A stretch of 64,000 nt of DNA from Streptomyces sp. NRRL F-6131 (GTDB taxonomy: Bacteria > Actinomycetota > Actinomycetes > Streptomycetales > Streptomycetaceae). The DNA lies in assembly GCA_000719695.1 (NCBI GenBank), contig JOHN01000016.1:1-64000 (forward strand), written 5' to 3'. A model generated the notes under the pieces. That model was not told the origin of the DNA, searched no databases, and saw nothing but the letters and a program-made list of their open reading frames with translations. How positions within the stretch are numbered: position 1 is the stretch's first letter; each line of letters begins with the position of its first letter. This document shows, piece by piece, positions 63,479 through 64,000 of the stretch. The position numbers and the translations under genes were made by a program.

Positions 63479-63510
63479 AGAATTCCCGAAGAGGCAGAAT
63501 TCCCGAAGAG
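63479..63510. repeat. Tandem direct repeat AGAATTCCCGAAGAGG
   Basis: Two adjacent copies of a 16-17-bp unit at 63479-63510, in the gap between two genes, just before the terminator. It includes two EcoRI sites, unusual in this G+C-rich DNA. Confidence 0.7.
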
Positions 63511-63516
63511 GACGAC

Positions 63517-63558
63517 ACCGGGCCGGCCCGCCGTGGGGAGACGGCGGGCCGGCCCGGT
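63517..63558 (-). terminator. Strong hairpin terminator after the PfkB gene
   Basis: An 18-bp perfect stem (63517-63534 with 63541-63558) and 6-nt GGGGAG loop. It lies 42 bp past the stop of the PfkB kinase at 63600. Confidence 0.85.
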
Positions 63559-63599
63559 GGTTCGCGGGTGCGGGGGCGGCGGGGTGACGCCCTGTCGGG

Positions 63600-64000
63600 T
63601 CAGTCCTGCGCGCAGGAGGCGCCGGGTGAGGCCAGCACCCGCGCGGCGCAGCGGTGGCCGCGCGCGGCGGCCTCGCGCAGACCGGCCGCGCCCGGCCCCG
63701 CCCCGCTCAGCCGTCCGGTCAGCCGCCCGTCCAGGAAGGCGGCCAGGAAGCCGGCCGCGAAGGCGTCGCCCGCGCCGGTGAGGTCGCGGACCTCGCCGAC
63801 CGGCGGCACGGGCACGGTGAACGGCTCCTCCCCCGGCACGTCGATCGTGGTGGCCTCCGCGCCGGACTTGGTCACCACCGTGGTGGTCGCCAGCCGGGCG
63901 CGCTCCGGCCCCGGCCGGCCGTCGACGAGCAGCCCCAGGTAGGCGGACTCCGCCCGGTTGGCGAACAGCAGGGTGGGTGCGAGCTCGGTGGCCAGGGCCA
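63600..64000 (-). CDS. PfkB-family sugar kinase (C-terminal part, cut by window edge)
   Basis: The last 133 codons are present. LLFANRAESAYL, the VTKSGAEAT strand and DLTGAGDAFAAGFLAAFLDG, with the catalytic GAGD and anion hole, identify a ribokinase/PfkB member. The C-terminus is LRE AAARGHRCAARVL-type. The sugar is unknown. It is not part of the acarbose-like cluster and is followed by a strong terminator. Confidence 0.9.
   Translation of the reverse strand, partial: ALATELAPTLLFANRAESAYLGLLVDGRPGPERARLATTTVVTKSGAEATTIDVPGEEPFTVPVPPVGEVRDLTGAGDAFAAGFLAAFLDGRLTGRLSGAGPGAAGLREAAARGHRCAARVLASPGASCAQD

Noticed and set aside
63479..63510. Tandem repeat as a transposon target duplication or attachment site
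   Set aside because: Copies are directly adjacent with nothing between them and no integrase or transposase gene is near.

Overview
The window is very G+C-rich and has streptomycete-style gene organisation: GTG and TTG starts, ATGA/GTGA gene overlaps, hairpin terminators, a LacI-type MalR regulator, and many small secreted or DUF1772 proteins. It most likely comes from Streptomyces or a close relative such as Kitasatospora. No RNA genes or CRISPR arrays were seen.

Layout. (1) 1-7.6 kb is a maltose/starch utilisation block: malE-malF-malG-aglA on the minus strand (aglA runs off the left edge), a 95-residue unknown small gene, a secreted alpha-amylase with CBM25 and CBM20 domains, and a DinB-type protein. 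(2) 8.3-13.6 kb holds a histidine kinase, a DUF4333 protein, a MacB-like ABC exporter and a response regulator. (3) 13.8-37.4 kb is the highlight: two minus-strand operons that look like a biosynthetic cluster for an acarbose/acarviostatin-type C7-cyclitol pseudo-oligosaccharide. The long operon runs from a sugar-phosphate cyclase (2-epi-5-epi-valiolone synthase type) through a cupin, class III aminotransferase, three-gene ABC-2 exporter, maltokinase-like kinase, starch-synthase-like glycosyltransferase, GlgC-like nucleotidyltransferase, ROK kinase, RmlD-like reductase, Nudix protein, second starch-synthase-like glycosyltransferase and HAD phosphatase to a 4-alpha-glucanotransferase. The short operon encodes a PfkB kinase resembling acarbose 7-kinase, a GMC oxidoreductase, an aldo/keto reductase and a radical SAM enzyme. 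(4) 37.8-40.2 kb has a decayed second aglA and the intact malR. (5) 40.5-41.4 kb is wreckage: a truncated transposase inside a truncated phage terminase. (6) 41.7-64 kb is mixed chromosomal content: pirin/OsmC/GNAT, transporters, TetR, AraC and ArsR-type regulators, three DUF1772 proteins, a Ser/Thr kinase, Nudix, a glutamine-methyltransferase-like protein and small secreted proteins.

How the parts work together. Six copies of one inverted-repeat motif (CTGMAA-N-TTTCAG type, the kind expected for MalR) lie before malE, the small gene, the amylase, the DinB gene and both biosynthetic operons. The two biosynthetic promoters also share elements at identical spacing. The simplest reading is that one maltose-responsive repressor controls starch breakdown, maltodextrin uptake and production of an amylase/glucosidase inhibitor built on maltodextrin units. 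Similar acarbose-type clusters are known (acb in Actinoplanes, gac in Streptomyces glaucescens, sct in S. coelicoflavus). Whether this locus is one of those or a distinct relative cannot be settled from sequence alone. The radical SAM/GMC/aldo-keto reductase trio, the cupin and the absence of acbA, acbB, acbL, acbN and acbO counterparts from the window set it apart from the Actinoplanes model as I recall it.
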